The notes under the pieces are model-generated. The model was not told where the DNA came from. It ran no database searches and was given only the letters and a program-made list of their open reading frames with translations. 64,000 bases of DNA from Haloferax marisrubri (GTDB lineage Archaea > Halobacteriota > Halobacteria > Halobacteriales > Haloferacaceae): positions 62,001-126,000 of the forward strand of contig NZ_LOPW02000004.1 of the NCBI RefSeq assembly GCF_001469875.2, read 5' to 3'. How positions within the stretch are numbered: the first letter of the stretch is position 1; each line of letters starts with the position of its first letter. Position numbers and translations under genes: made by a program. This document shows, piece after piece, positions 63,257 through 64,000 of this stretch.

Positions 63257-63775
63257 CTACCGCTCGGGAGTGATACGGAACGTCTCGAACGTCTCGCCGT
63301 CGACCGTGACGAGTCGCCCGCGGAGGCCGCCGTCCGGCAGTTCCTCCAGTTCCGCGTGCGCCTTGCGGTTGCCCCGCGGTTGGGCGTGGCTCCCCGGGTT
63401 GAGGAGCGGAATCGGTCCGGTACCGTCGAAGCCCGGCCGGTGGCTGTGCCCGAAGATGACCGCGTCGGCCCCGCGTTCGCGGCCGAACATCGAAAGCGCG
63501 GTGTTCCCGCCGCGGCGGGTGTGGGTCACCGCGAACTCGACGCCGCCGTAGGTGACGTTCCGCGCCGCGGGAATCCGGTCGCGAATCTCGGAGCCGTCGT
63601 TGTTGCCGTACACCGCGAGGAAGGTGTCGGCCTCGTCGATGAACGCGTCGAGGACGGACTCGCGCATGAAGTCGCCCGCGTGGACGACGAGGTCGGCCTC
63701 GCGGACCGCGTCGAGAGTTCGGTTAGTCAGTCGATGACCGTCCGTGCTGTGGGTGTCTGAGACGACGACGAGCAT
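63257..63775 (-). CDS. Metallophosphoesterase (MJ0936/YfcE family)
   Basis: 172 residues. A small phosphodiesterase with VSDTHSTDG (metal-binding D and H), VHAGDFM, YGNNDG (GNxD/E), FGHSHRPG and LNPGSHAQPRG, i.e. the five calcineurin-type blocks. The archaeal MJ0936 group acts on simple phosphodiesters in vitro. The start at 63775 (MLVVVSDTHS) is the family start; 43 upstream codons were rejected. Divergent from the CDF gene. Confidence 0.93.
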   Translation of the reverse strand: MLVVVSDTHSTDGHRLTNRTLDAVREADLVVHAGDFMRESVLDAFIDEADTFLAVYGNNDGSEIRDRIPAARNVTYGGVEFAVTHTRRGGNTALSMFGRERGADAVIFGHSHRPGFDGTGPIPLLNPGSHAQPRGNRKAHAELEELPDGGLRGRLVTVDGETFETFRITPER

Positions 63776-63907
63776 GCGCGGGGCTATGGCCCGGAGGGAT
63801 TGAAACCTACCGACTGCGCGGTGGGTCGGTCGGCCCGCCTCGGTCGAAGAGCGGTGTCCCGGTTCTTCGTCGGTAGCTCTATCCCGGCGGGGGGAGTGGC
63901 CCACGAC

Positions 63908-64000
63908 ATGGCAGGCAGTACGTCCGTCGTCGTCGCCGCGCTCTTCGCGAACGGCGCGATTGCGATTCTCAAGTTCCTCGGCTATCTCGCGACCGGGAGC
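63908..64000 (+). CDS. Cation diffusion facilitator transporter (N-terminal fragment)
   Basis: Only 31 codons are in the window. The start MAGSTSVVVAALFANGAIAI, then LKFLGYLATGS, matches the first membrane helix of CDF-family transporters, which would continue with the SAAMLSE-type helix past the edge. CDF proteins export divalent cations such as zinc. The assignment rests on a short fragment. Confidence 0.7.
   Translation, partial: MAGSTSVVVAALFANGAIAILKFLGYLATGS

Overview
The window is a stretch of haloarchaeal main chromosome, almost certainly from the genus Haloferax. The evidence is high GC, strongly acidic proteins, leaderless-style promoters (TTTAT/TATA-like box A about 25-30 nt before many start codons), archaeal ATP synthase, aRF1, RPA, CarS, the bifunctional regulator/kinase RbkR, and an N-terminal PyrE2 fragment that I recognise as Haloferax-type. 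From memory, gene order follows the H. volcanii segment that runs from pyrE2 through argS, minD4, prf1, the atp cluster, etfBA and rpa3, read in the opposite direction. No rRNA, CRISPR array, insertion sequence or intact provirus was seen. Two tRNA genes (His-GTG, Pro-TGG) are present.

Layout. 1-7.1 kb: pyrE2 (cut by the window edge), a decayed Nudix gene, carS (lipid), proline dehydrogenase, a DUF502 membrane protein, ilvE, a sugar-epimerase-like protein, the ribB-rbkR riboflavin pair, and a 50-residue zinc-finger protein. 7.3-13.1 kb: argS, a tiny membrane protein paired with the polar positioning ATPase MinD4, prf1, and a DUF6276 protein. 13.2-24.3 kb: the A-type ATP synthase on the minus strand, in the order atpH-I-K-E-C-F-A-B. 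A LOV/GAF/HTH-10 (Bat-like) regulator follows atpB, and atpD lies beyond it. 24.4-32.4 kb: a UbiE-like methyltransferase, three cell-surface or membrane proteins, etfBA, an isoprenyl diphosphate synthase and a DUF373 membrane protein. 32.5-42.6 kb: a histidine kinase, an unusual radical SAM protein followed by a 102-bp tandem duplication, membrane, TRAM and Tfx proteins, an atypical SDR, a mannose-1-phosphate guanylyltransferase-like protein, the RPA operon (rpa3-rpap3) and a ribbon-helix-helix protein.

42.7-50.1 kb: tRNA-His followed by a structured, tRNA-like non-coding stretch, a CinA-like protein, a site-2 protease with CBS domains, a cupin, a DUF5814-type helicase, an SLC13 permease and tRNA-Pro. 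50.2-54.6 kb is the most accessory-looking part. It is a restriction-modification-like island with two putative PD-(D/E)XK-type proteins and a cytosine-C5 DNA methyltransferase whose C-terminus is an endonuclease III/MutY-like HhH-GPD domain with a four-cysteine Fe-S loop. 54.6-64 kb: a fused MFS/spermidine synthase, a Cas4-like protein, Sua5, a cysteine-less peroxiredoxin-fold protein with a glutaredoxin, a CNNM/CorC-type protein, a PiT phosphate transporter with two small membrane proteins and a divergent membrane-anchored winged-helix regulator, a metallophosphoesterase, and the start of a CDF transporter.

The best candidates for something new are the methyltransferase-glycosylase fusion (a modification enzyme that may carry its own repair of deaminated 5-methylcytosine), the LOV-domain regulator inside the ATP synthase cluster, the MinD4 C-terminal membrane-targeting-like tail with its adjacent mini membrane protein, and the leaderless mini-ORF that overlaps the rpa3 start.
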